A stretch of 64,000 nt of DNA from an uncultured Collinsella sp. GTDB taxonomy: Bacteria; Actinomycetota; Coriobacteriia; Coriobacteriales; Coriobacteriaceae. This document shows positions 1 through 7,125 of the stretch, piece after piece (the stretch's first letter is position 1; the number at the start of each line of letters is the position of its first letter). The notes beneath the pieces were generated by a model. The model searched no databases, was not told the DNA's origin, and saw nothing but the letters and a program-made list of their open reading frames with translations. A program made the translations under genes and the position numbers. Location: the NCBI GenBank assembly GCA_902494585.1, contig CABUUD010000001.1, positions 28,656-92,655 on the forward strand. Direction: 5' to 3'.

Positions 1-536
1 CGCAGCATGGCGCCCCAACCGCGCATGGGGCGTGTACCCGTGAGCGCACGCATGCGCAGAATCGCCCGCATGAGCGTGGGGTGCAGCATCGAGCGGCCAC
101 GCTCGATATCGCTCGGGAACTCCTCAAAGACCACGTAGCGGCGCTCGAATTGCTTGAGCTCCGGTTTGCCCTCGCGCTCGCGCCAATAGACCGCCTCGTC
201 GTAAAAACTCAGCCGCTCCTGCACGCTCGCGCGCTCGGCTTTGAGCCCGGCAATCTGCTCGTCGAGCGCCTGCACCCGCGAGCGCAGGTGATCGGTCATC
301 TCTCCAATGTCGAACGTCGAGGTCAGGCGATCGATCTCATCGAGTTCCAGTCCCAAGTCGCGCAGCATGCAGATCAGACGCATGAGCGGGATCTGCGTGG
401 GCGAATAGAAACGGTAGCCTTTTTCGTTAACCACGGCGGGTTTAAACAGACCGATCTTGTCGTAGTAGATGAGCGTTTGGCGCGAAACGTTAAACAAGCT
501 CGCCATCTCGCTAATCGCATACATACCCGTCTGCAT
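1..536 (-). CDS. MerR-family transcriptional regulator (3' end outside window)
   Basis: The reading frame runs off the left edge; about 178 residues are visible. The N-terminus (MYAISEMASLFNVSRQTLIY then YDKIGLF) is the helix-turn-helix of MerR proteins that recognise a spaced -35/-10 promoter, followed by the second winged segment (EKGYRFYSP) and a coiled-coil dimerisation helix around residues 70-120. The ATG at 536 has a GGAGG site five bases upstream. It is the last visible gene of a minus-strand block behind lpdB and lpdC, but a hairpin terminator separates them, so it may have its own promoter. By position it could regulate the decarboxylase genes; that is inference. The effector domain is not complete enough to name a ligand. 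Confidence 0.85.
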   Translation of the reverse strand, partial: MQTGMYAISEMASLFNVSRQTLIYYDKIGLFKPAVVNEKGYRFYSPTQIPLMRLICMLRDLGLELDEIDRLTSTFDIGEMTDHLRSRVQALDEQIAGLKAERASVQERLSFYDEAVYWREREGKPELKQFERRYVVFEEFPSDIERGRSMLHPTLMRAILRMRALTGTRPMRGWGAML

Positions 537-564
537 AGGTCCTCCCGACACACCCTTTGACACG

Positions 565-594
565 AAAAGCCCGCCGCCCACAGGGGCAGCGGGC
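565..594 (-). terminator. Rho-independent terminator after lpdB
   Basis: On the minus strand a GC-rich stem (GCCCGCTGCCC pairing with GGGCGGCGGGC, arms 584-594 and 569-579) is followed by TTTT at 565-568. It lies 34 bases past the lpdB stop and just upstream of the merR start. Confidence 0.75.
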
Positions 595-627
595 TCAAAC
601 ACTACTCGTATCCTACCCTAAAGATGC

Positions 628-1206
628 CTATGACCAGCGCTTATAGTTGGCGCACGACACGCCGACGGCCTCGAGTGCCTTGGCGGCGATGTGATGCACC
701 GCCTCATCGAGCGTGGCGGGGCCGTTGTAAAACGTGAGCATGGGCGGCATGAGCATGACGCCCGGCACGCGCGCCAGGCGTGCCATGTTGTCGACATGGA
801 TCGCACTGAAGGGCGTCTCGCGCACCATAAGCACCAGGCGGCGCTGCTCTTTCATCTGCACATCGGCCGCACGCAGCAACAGGTTTTCGCTGTAGCCGCT
901 CGCGATGCCGGCGAGCGTCTTCATGGAGCAGGGAGCCACGATCATGCCGTCGACCGGATAGGTGCCGCTTGCGATGGCAGCGCCAATGTTCTTGTTGTCG
1001 TAGACCACATCGGCATAGCACGCAAACTCGTCGAGCGTCATGCCGAGCTCCTGCTCGATGGTGATCTCTCCCCCGCGCGTGACGACAAGCGCCGACTCAG
1101 CGCCGGCCTGGCGCAGGCATTTGAGGCATTCAAGGCCCAGTGCCGCACCGCTGGCGCCAGACACGCCAACGACAATGCGACGGGGACGAACAGAAGACTC
1201 AGGCAT
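628..1206 (-). CDS. lpdB: Flavin prenyltransferase, UbiX/LpdB type
   Basis: This 192-residue flavoprotein belongs to the UbiX/Pad1 family, which joins a dimethylallyl group to FMN to make prenylated FMN, the cofactor of UbiD-type decarboxylases. The FMN-binding N-terminus (GVSGASGAALG, residues 14-24) and the conserved PCSMKTLAGIASG and RETPFSAIHVDNM segments are all present, and length is normal for the family. The start has AAGGAG six bases upstream. It follows lpdC by only 33 bases on the same strand, so the two should be co-transcribed. That pairing, with the LpdC relationship of its partner, favours an LpdB role over a ubiquinone or menaquinone role. The small BsdD subunit of Bacillus loci is absent. 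Confidence 0.92.
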   Translation of the reverse strand: MPESSVRPRRIVVGVSGASGAALGLECLKCLRQAGAESALVVTRGGEITIEQELGMTLDEFACYADVVYDNKNIGAAIASGTYPVDGMIVAPCSMKTLAGIASGYSENLLLRAADVQMKEQRRLVLMVRETPFSAIHVDNMARLARVPGVMLMPPMLTFYNGPATLDEAVHHIAAKALEAVGVSCANYKRWS

Positions 1207-1239
1207 GACAACTCCTTAACTACTTGGTAGGGCTACTTA

Positions 1240-2727
1240 CTAGAAGGCGAGCTCGGCGGCCCACTTGTCCTTGTCGATCTCCATGAACTGCGAGCGGATG
1301 AAGTTCTTCTTGAGGTTAAACGGAACCGTGCAGTCGAAGATGGCCTTGCAGGCGATACCGTGCTCGCGGATCGAAGGATCGAACGCGGGGTCGTTGGACG
1401 GATCGAGCACGTGGCAGTGGCAACCGGGGATGGTGATGAGGTCCACGTCGGCCTGGAAGCGTGTGGTCATGGCCCACATCACGTCGCTCATATCGAAGAT
1501 GTCGACATCCTCGTCGACAAGGATGACGTGCTTGAGCTCGGAGAACGCCGAGAAGGCGAGCATGGCGGCGTTGCGCTGACGGCCCTCGTCATTTTTGCTC
1601 GACTTCTTGAACTGCATGATGGCAACGAACTTGCCGCCACCGCAGGGAGCGGCGTGAACGTTGAGCAGGCGGCCCGGGATAGCGGTCTCGACCATCTTGT
1701 AGATGGAGGCCTCGGTGGGGATACCGGCCATGGACACGTGCTCGTGCGAAGGGCCGATGCAGCTCTCCATAATGGGGTTGACGCGCGTGGTGACGGCGGT
1801 GATCTTGATCACCGGGCAGACCTTGGCGCCACCGGTGTAGCCGGGGAACTCGGGCATGGCGTAGCCGTGGCCGTTGACATCCTCGTTGATGGTCTCGTCG
1901 TGCATGAGGTAGCCCTCGAGCACGTACTCGGCATTGGCAATGCACTTCTGCGGAACGGTGACGCAGTCGGCAAGCTCGACGGCGCGGCCGCGCAGGGCGC
2001 CGGCGATCTGCAGCTCGTTGAAGCCGAGCGGCGTGGTGGGAGCCTCGAAGCCGCAGCACATGTACACGGCGGGGTCCAGGCCGATGGAGATGGAGATGGG
2101 CATATCCTCGCCGCGCTGGCAGTACTCGTCAAAGAACGCACCCAGGTGACGGCTGCCCGGGGTGATCCACATGGCGAGCTTGTCCTTGTCGACGCAGGAG
2201 AAGCGGTGGATGGTTACGTCGGACTGGGTGCCATCGGGGCTCGTGCCATAGGCGAGGCCCATGGTGATGTAGGGGCCGCCGTCAACGGGCGTGTTGGTGG
2301 GAGCGGGAACGATCTTGCGCAGGTCAAAGCCCTCGTCGGTCGCCTTGTACACGACCTCCTGGCAGTCGACGTGCTTGCCCTCGGCGATCTGCTCGGGGGC
2401 GATCAGGTTCTCGAAGCGCTTGCCGATCTCGAGGCCCAGGTGCTCCTCGTCCAGGTCGAGCAGGGCGGCAACGCGCTTGCGGCTGGCAAGCATACCGATG
2501 CAGACCTTGGCGTCGTCAAAGCCCTTGACGTTGTTGAAGACCATCGCCGGACCCTCTTTGGTCGGGCGCATGACGGTGCCGCCAGCACCGACGTGACGGT
2601 AGACGCCCGAGACCTCGGCATCGGGATCGACCTGGGTGTCGGTCTCGAGCAGCTGGCCCGGCATCTCACGCAAAAAGTCGAGCGCGGAACGCAGGTCGTG
2701 GATCTGGGAAGCATCGGTAGTGGACAT
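1240..2727 (-). CDS. lpdC: UbiD-family gallate-type decarboxylase (LpdC)
   Basis: This 495-residue UbiD-family enzyme is expected to remove CO2 from a hydroxybenzoate using prenylated FMN. From memory of the lactic-acid-bacterial gallate decarboxylase LpdC, long blocks match: SGVYRHVGAGGT, EGPAMVFNNVKGF, VVYKATDEGFD, APTNTP, SDVTIHR, GPSHEHVSMAGIPTEASI and ILVDEDVDIFDM. This favours gallate or protocatechuate as substrate over UbiD's polyprenyl hydroxybenzoate. I place the start at the ATG at 2727, behind AAAGGAG; an in-frame upstream extension lacks a ribosome site. It lies between the DASS transporter and lpdB in a minus-strand operon. Substrate identity rests on homology alone. Confidence 0.93.
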   Translation of the reverse strand: MSTTDASQIHDLRSALDFLREMPGQLLETDTQVDPDAEVSGVYRHVGAGGTVMRPTKEGPAMVFNNVKGFDDAKVCIGMLASRKRVAALLDLDEEHLGLEIGKRFENLIAPEQIAEGKHVDCQEVVYKATDEGFDLRKIVPAPTNTPVDGGPYITMGLAYGTSPDGTQSDVTIHRFSCVDKDKLAMWITPGSRHLGAFFDEYCQRGEDMPISISIGLDPAVYMCCGFEAPTTPLGFNELQIAGALRGRAVELADCVTVPQKCIANAEYVLEGYLMHDETINEDVNGHGYAMPEFPGYTGGAKVCPVIKITAVTTRVNPIMESCIGPSHEHVSMAGIPTEASIYKMVETAIPGRLLNVHAAPCGGGKFVAIMQFKKSSKNDEGRQRNAAMLAFSAFSELKHVILVDEDVDIFDMSDVMWAMTTRFQADVDLITIPGCHCHVLDPSNDPAFDPSIREHGIACKAIFDCTVPFNLKKNFIRSQFMEIDKDKWAAELAF

Positions 2728-2749
2728 GGCGTACTCCTTTCGGGAGAGT

Positions 2750-2774
2750 GTCCGGCGACGGGGTGCCGCCGGAC
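2750..2774. other. Hairpin between transporter and lpdC
   Basis: Inverted repeat GTCCGGCG (2750-2757) and CGCCGGAC (2767-2774) lies in the 142-base gap between the transporter stop and the lpdC start. There is no T-run, so a role in mRNA processing or attenuation is more likely than termination. Confidence 0.5.
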
Positions 2775-2869
2775 GGGGTAACGTAATGGGGCCGCGGCGC
2801 TCACAAATGGAGCGCTCGACCACTCGAAGTTCAAGCGCTTGGCTGCTTACAGCCGGGGCGCTCGACCGC

Positions 2870-4327
2870 TTACATCAGGCCAAAGAGGTGGAACCAGGCG
2901 GCCTCGACCAGCACGACGACAAAGACGACCGCGGTGAGGGGGATGCCCATGCGCATAGCCTCTTTGGAGGTGTAGCCGCCGGCGTCCTTGCCTTCGCCGA
3001 TAAGGATCGGCAGGTTATGGAACGGCAGGATGTAGTGGATGTTGATGGACGTGAAGACGATGAGCGCCACGGCGAGTGGGCTCACGCTGGAGCCGGCGGC
3101 AAAGCTGATAAATGCCGGCACGCACACGCCGAGCACGGCCATGACCGAGCCCATGAACATGTGGATGATCATGGAAAGCGCGGCGACGAGCAGGGCGAAC
3201 AGGAAGATGTTCTCAGGCACGGAGCTGGGGAGCACGACGTCGGCGATCCAGGCGTTCATGCCGGTGGCACCGCCCACGGAGCCCACGGCCATGGCGGCCG
3301 TCAGGAACATGAGGGACTTGATGTCGACAGCGTTCCAGCTGGCGGGAGTGAGGACTTCGCCGATGATGGGCATGGCGAGAGCAACGCCAATGGCCAGGGT
3401 GACCCAGCCGATATAGTCGCCCGAGACGGTGAGCCACAGCGCGATGGCGATGACAAGCCACACGATGGTGCGGATCTCCTTGACGGAGAGCTTGCCGAGC
3501 GCGGCCTGCTTGGCCACGATCTGCTCGCGATCGTAGACGAGCTCCTTGCTGGGCTTAAAGAGGAAAAGGCCCAGGAACAGGGTGCACAGCAGCGCAACCA
3601 GCATAGGCACGCTCATGTACAGGAACCAGTCGACGAAGGACGGGCTCATGCCGCCGGCCTCGGCACTGTACTGCGCAACGAGCGGGTTAAGCGTGGAGTC
3701 GCCCGTCAGGAAGAACATGGAACCCGGGGCGGCAGCGGCAAACACGAGGAAGCCGAGCTTGCCCTTGTCGTCGTCACCGTAGCCGGCGGACTCGGCGATG
3801 ACCGAGACGACGGCGAGGATGAGGAAGGCGCGGGGGAACGGATGCGGGATCAGCAGCGACAGCACAAAGGTGAGCGCGAAGATCGAGATGATGAGCGACT
3901 TGGCGTCGCGCACGAACTTGAGCATGAACGCGTAGGCGATGCGCTCGCCCAGGCCCGACTCCTTGACCGCGCTGGCGATGAGGTAGGCGCCGATGACGAG
4001 CCACATGGTGGCCTTGGTCCACGAGCTAAACGTGGAGGCGACCGTCGCCGAGATGCTCGCGGCGCCCGTGTCGTCCACGCACACCTTGAACAGGACGAGC
4101 AGTGCGCAGTAGAGCAGGCCCACAAAGCCCGGCTGTGCCACGCCGCATGCCCAGAACACCACCGTGGCGAGCGTCAGTGCCAGACAGGTCTGACCGCCGA
4201 CCGTGAGCTCGACCGTCGAGCTCAGCTCCGCCAAAGGAAGAAACTTCACCAGCAAAAAGACAACGATACCCAGCACAAAGCCAATTTCGCGCTTGGTGAT
4301 CTTAAACGCCTTCTTTTCCGCTTCCAT
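2870..4327 (-). CDS. DASS/SLC13-family anion transporter
   Basis: A 485-residue integral membrane protein with about 12 hydrophobic segments and the divalent-anion:Na+ symporter architecture: two similar halves, the first with SSWTKATMWLVIGAYLIA and the second with MAVGSVGGATGMNAWIADVV and FHNLPILIGEGKDAGGYT. Such carriers move dicarboxylates, citrate or sulfate, and several aromatic-acid loci use them for anion uptake or substrate/product exchange. Being directly upstream of lpdC and lpdB, it is probably the carrier that brings in the aromatic acid; this is inferred from context. The start at 4327 is preceded by a GGTGGGG-type ribosome site. A terminator upstream at 4384-4411 suggests it begins a new transcript. 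Confidence 0.85.
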   Translation of the reverse strand: MEAEKKAFKITKREIGFVLGIVVFLLVKFLPLAELSSTVELTVGGQTCLALTLATVVFWACGVAQPGFVGLLYCALLVLFKVCVDDTGAASISATVASTFSSWTKATMWLVIGAYLIASAVKESGLGERIAYAFMLKFVRDAKSLIISIFALTFVLSLLIPHPFPRAFLILAVVSVIAESAGYGDDDKGKLGFLVFAAAAPGSMFFLTGDSTLNPLVAQYSAEAGGMSPSFVDWFLYMSVPMLVALLCTLFLGLFLFKPSKELVYDREQIVAKQAALGKLSVKEIRTIVWLVIAIALWLTVSGDYIGWVTLAIGVALAMPIIGEVLTPASWNAVDIKSLMFLTAAMAVGSVGGATGMNAWIADVVLPSSVPENIFLFALLVAALSMIIHMFMGSVMAVLGVCVPAFISFAAGSSVSPLAVALIVFTSINIHYILPFHNLPILIGEGKDAGGYTSKEAMRMGIPLTAVVFVVVLVEAAWFHLFGLM

Positions 4328-4380
4328 CTCCCCACCTTTCTTGTTGGGGGCGCTCCGAATTCGCAGCCATGTTGCCGCTT

Positions 4381-4411
4381 AAAAAGGGGCGCCCGTTATC
4401 GGACACCCCTT
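4381..4411 (-). terminator. Terminator after the LpdD-IDI fusion gene
   Basis: Read on the minus strand, AAGGGGTGTCC pairs with GGGCGCCCCTT (11 pairs including G-U) around a six-base loop and is followed by a run of T. It separates the LpdD-IDI gene from the transporter-lpdC-lpdB transcript. Confidence 0.7.
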
Positions 4412-4478
4412 ACGTTGCGCTGTGTTGCGGCAATACAGTCAAGCGGATTTTTTGGATGAGAAGCGATTCCCTAGACAA

Positions 4479-4543
4479 AAACCGTCACAACATTCGACGC
4501 TTTTCCTCGTTTTCGAGATTTTCGCCGAATGTTGTGACGGTTT
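4479..4543. repeat. 18-bp perfect inverted repeat, 29-bp spacer
   Basis: Arms 4479-4496 and 4526-4543 are exact reverse complements. The spacer contains CCTCG and CGAG. It lies between two minus-strand genes and has no T-run, so it does not look like a simple terminator. Structurally it resembles the longer inverted repeats at 11895-12050 and 54667-54761. Confidence 0.85.
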
Positions 4544-4568
4544 GGATGTGGCAAAGGGACTGTCTTTT

Positions 4569-5516
4569 TTACATAGCGAGGGCCGTGCGGATGAATGGGT
4601 CGCCGAGGGCCTCGCGGAGCCAGGGGGCCAGCTGCTCGGGGTGACCCTGCAGGTAGCCTTTGAGCTCGGACGGAGCCACGCGACGCACTTCCGAGATCTC
4701 CTCTTGGTTGATATGCAGCTCGCCCGGCTCAACATGGGCAAGGTAGACCTCGCACCATTCGCACTCGCAGCGACCGTCGCCGTGGTCCTCGCGGTACACC
4801 ACGTGTCCGAGGTGCTTGAGCTGATCGGGCTCGCGCGTAATGCCGAGCTCTTCATTGATGCGGCGCGCCGTGGCGGCCGCGACGTCTTCCCCGGGGAGCG
4901 GATGGCCGGCGCAGCTATCGGCCAGCACCCCGCCCCACAGGCGCTTGAGCGGACTGCGGCGACAGAGCAGCAGGCGCGCGTCTTCGCCCCGGCCCTCGAC
5001 CAAAAGCGTCAGAAATGCCTGATGCAGGATGCCCTCACCAGCATGGGCCTCGATGCGGTCGACGGGGCCAAGCGCCTCGCCGGTCGCAGCATCGACCGCC
5101 ACGACCTCGGCGCCCGCACCGCCCTCATCCCAGCCGGCGCGCAGAATGCGGGCTGCGGCTTCCTCGAGCGCGGCGATGAGCTCCTTGGTGGTGTCGAGCA
5201 CGCGCTGCAGGTCGTCACCGCTCGCTTGTTCAACATGAAAACCCGTGCTTGCAACTACCGGCACGCCAAAGCGCGTGGCCAGCGCCGCCGCGATATCGTG
5301 CGCCGGGATCTCGTCTCGATGGCACGGAACGGCCAGGATGCTCACCGTTGCCGTACGGCCGGGCTCGGGGCGCGGAATGGCCTGCGCCGTGGCGCCCAGG
5401 TGCGCAAACTCCGGCGAGCAGGCGTACACCGCCATGCCTCGCGGCGTCACCGTCAGCTGGGCCTCGAGCGCAAACTTGCCCTCGCCCACTGCAACCTTTG
5501 TCGTGTGCATACCCAT
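4569..5516 (-). CDS. LpdD-like prenyl-FMN chaperone fused to IPP isomerase/Nudix domain
   Basis: This 315-residue protein has two domains. Residues 10-125 resemble LpdD, the small partner of LpdC and LpdB (CHRDEIPAHDIAAALATRFG then STGFHVEQASGDDLQRVL). Residues 145-300 are of the type I isopentenyl-diphosphate isomerase/Nudix fold. The five metal ligands of the E. coli isomerase appear conserved: His158 and His165 (spaced seven apart as in E. coli), His205, Glu251 and Glu253. The Nudix box is GX5E at 204-210 then RRINEELGI at 218-226. The catalytic Cys67 position seems to be Ala203, with Cys202 beside it. The domain could therefore be an isomerase or a diphosphohydrolase acting on dimethylallyl diphosphate. 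The start at 5516 follows AGGAG; an in-frame extension to 5690 runs through a repeat and is unlikely. Confidence 0.85.
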   Translation of the reverse strand: MGMHTTKVAVGEGKFALEAQLTVTPRGMAVYACSPEFAHLGATAQAIPRPEPGRTATVSILAVPCHRDEIPAHDIAAALATRFGVPVVASTGFHVEQASGDDLQRVLDTTKELIAALEEAAARILRAGWDEGGAGAEVVAVDAATGEALGPVDRIEAHAGEGILHQAFLTLLVEGRGEDARLLLCRRSPLKRLWGGVLADSCAGHPLPGEDVAAATARRINEELGITREPDQLKHLGHVVYREDHGDGRCECEWCEVYLAHVEPGELHINQEEISEVRRVAPSELKGYLQGHPEQLAPWLREALGDPFIRTALAM

Positions 5517-5588
5517 GGGATCTCCTGCCGCCCGCGATGTACCTGAGACCATCTTCGCCTGTATTGCGACTATACAGGCAAGCCCTCC

Positions 5589-5619
5589 ATGTGACAAAGG
5601 GACTGCCCCTTTGTCACAT
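5589..5619. repeat. REP-like palindrome (GTGACAAAGGG type)
   Basis: ATGTGACAAAGG and CCTTTGTCACAT face each other around a short centre. It lies between the divergent LpdD-IDI and MFS genes. The same unit recurs at 10527-10559, 20079-20109 and 36562-36596, with related copies at 34071-34109 and half-copies near 4552, 9001 and 61850. Confidence 0.9.
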
Positions 5620-5677
5620 TCTGTTAGAGTTGCAGGGATTGAATCCCGCTTATTCATGCGACATTGGAGTGACAACC

Positions 5678-6931
5678 TTGACCGCCGCAACCACGCCTAA
5701 AAGTAAGCCAACCGCCGCCGCGCTCTCCCCCGCGCGCACCAAGCTCTGCCTGGCGCTGCTCGTGCTGTTGGGATTCTCGCTCGGCTGCTCCGAGTTCGTG
5801 GTCATCGGCATCGAAAGCGACTTGGCAACGGAACTCGGCATATCACTTGCCACTGCGGGCCAGCTCATCAGCGTGTTTGCGCTCGTCTACGCTATCGCGA
5901 CGCCGGTGCTCGCGCTCAGCACGGGGCGATTCCGCCGCTACCAGCTGCTCGTGTGCTATAGCGTCGTCTTTGTGCTCGGCAACCTGGTCATGGCGTTGGC
6001 TCCCAACTTCCAGGTGCTGTTTATCTCACGCATTGTCCTGGGCTCTGTCTCGGGTGCGCTGCTCGCCGTGGGCGTGACGTACATCCCTGAGCTGCTATCC
6101 CCGCAGCAAACCTCACTTGCCATCTCGGTCGTGTACGGCGCGTTTTCCGTGGCGATGGTCTTTGTGACCTCGATTGGCAAGTTTGTGGCCGACACACTCG
6201 ATTGGCACGTGGCCATGTACGGCACGCTGACCTTTGCCGTTTTGATCTGTAGCGCGCTCGTGGCGTTTATGCCTCGCGCCGGGCAGACCGATGAGCCCGC
6301 CACCTTCCGCGAGCAGGCGGGGCTACTACGCGAGCCGAGTATCATCACCGGCATGCTTATCTTTTTGTTTGGCGTGGGCTCGGTCTATGTGTTCTACGGC
6401 TACGTGACGCCTTATCTTGAGCAGGTGCTGGGCATGGGCACGGTCGAAGCCAGTACCACGCTTATGGCCTACGGCGTGTTCTGCCTGATCTCGAACATCC
6501 TGGGCGGATGGATCGATGCGCGCTTTGGCATGAAGGCGCTGCTTGTGACGTTTGTGCTGCAGGCGGTGGCATTGTTTGGGCTGTTTGCCGTAGGCGCTGC
6601 CATGCCGCTCGCACTTGTCTTTGTCTTTAGCCTGGCGATGCTCATGTACCTGTTCTCGGTCTCATGCATCACGCACTTTATGGACGTGGCACGCAGCCGC
6701 CATCCCAAGTCGATGGTACTCGCAAGTTCGGTTGAGCCCATGGCGTTTAACGTCGGCATCTCGTTTGGCACCGCAGTGGGCGGCGCCGTGGTAAGCAGCG
6801 TTGGCATTGCGTACGTGGGCGCAGTGGGCGCCGCGTTCTCGCTTGTGGCCTGGGCCCTCACGCTGGTGACGATTAAGCTGGCTCGCTGGGAGCGCCGTCG
6901 TCAATCAGCACGGCCCTCAATACGGGCATAG
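5678..6931 (+). CDS. MFS transporter, AraJ/DHA1-like exporter
   Basis: About 417 residues with 12 predicted membrane helices. The first helix (LCLALLVLLGFSLGCSEFVV) and the following GIESDLATELGISLATAGQL resemble AraJ/YdhP-type sugar or drug efflux carriers of the DHA1 group, which export small molecules using the proton gradient. I chose the TTG at 5678 because GGAG lies eight bases upstream; an ATG-initiated extension from 5249 would overlap the divergent gene and the repeat at 5589-5619. The substrate is unknown. It is divergent from the decarboxylase locus, so product export is possible, but nothing in the sequence proves it. Confidence 0.78.
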   Translation: MTAATTPKSKPTAAALSPARTKLCLALLVLLGFSLGCSEFVVIGIESDLATELGISLATAGQLISVFALVYAIATPVLALSTGRFRRYQLLVCYSVVFVLGNLVMALAPNFQVLFISRIVLGSVSGALLAVGVTYIPELLSPQQTSLAISVVYGAFSVAMVFVTSIGKFVADTLDWHVAMYGTLTFAVLICSALVAFMPRAGQTDEPATFREQAGLLREPSIITGMLIFLFGVGSVYVFYGYVTPYLEQVLGMGTVEASTTLMAYGVFCLISNILGGWIDARFGMKALLVTFVLQAVALFGLFAVGAAMPLALVFVFSLAMLMYLFSVSCITHFMDVARSRHPKSMVLASSVEPMAFNVGISFGTAVGGAVVSSVGIAYVGAVGAAFSLVAWALTLVTIKLARWERRRQSARPSIRA

Positions 6932-7017
6932 GGGCAAACATAGCCCAAGGTGGCGAGTAACCGGTGAAAACCGCCCAATATGAGTATGTTTATCCGCCTG
7001 GAAGCTTCAGCAGTGCA

Positions 7018-7116
7018 ATTTCGTGTATTTGAGATACACGCTTTTCTATTATTTCGTGTATTTCAAGTACATGAAATCGTACTAAACTATGTATCTGAAG
7101 TACACGAAATTGGAAA
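7018..7116 (+). promoter_or_regulatory. Three palindromic operators at exact 33-bp spacing
   Basis: Three units (7018-7050, 7051-7083, 7084-7116) each carry TGTA-N7-TACA, extended to GTGTA and TACAC in the best copies. Corresponding bases fall at 7025, 7058 and 7091, a period of exactly 33. The array ends at the ribosome site of the ATPase gene starting at 7126. Palindromic centres on roughly the same helical face suggest cooperative binding of a dimeric regulator. Confidence 0.75.
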
Positions 7117-7125
7117 GGCGGCCCC

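Noticed and set aside
1360..2781. Long plus-strand open frame opposite lpdC
   Set aside because: It is an antisense shadow of a GC-rich gene; its translation is low-complexity (V, D, G, H rich) with no domain, and lpdC on the other strand is clearly real.
4328..4568. Short plus-strand frames (4369-4644 and overlapping)
   Set aside because: They run through a terminator and an inverted repeat, lack good ribosome sites and have no recognisable product.
7018..7116. Possible CRISPR-like array
   Set aside because: Units are contiguous 33-bp repeats with only the centre conserved, three copies, no unique spacers and no cas genes nearby; operator array fits better.
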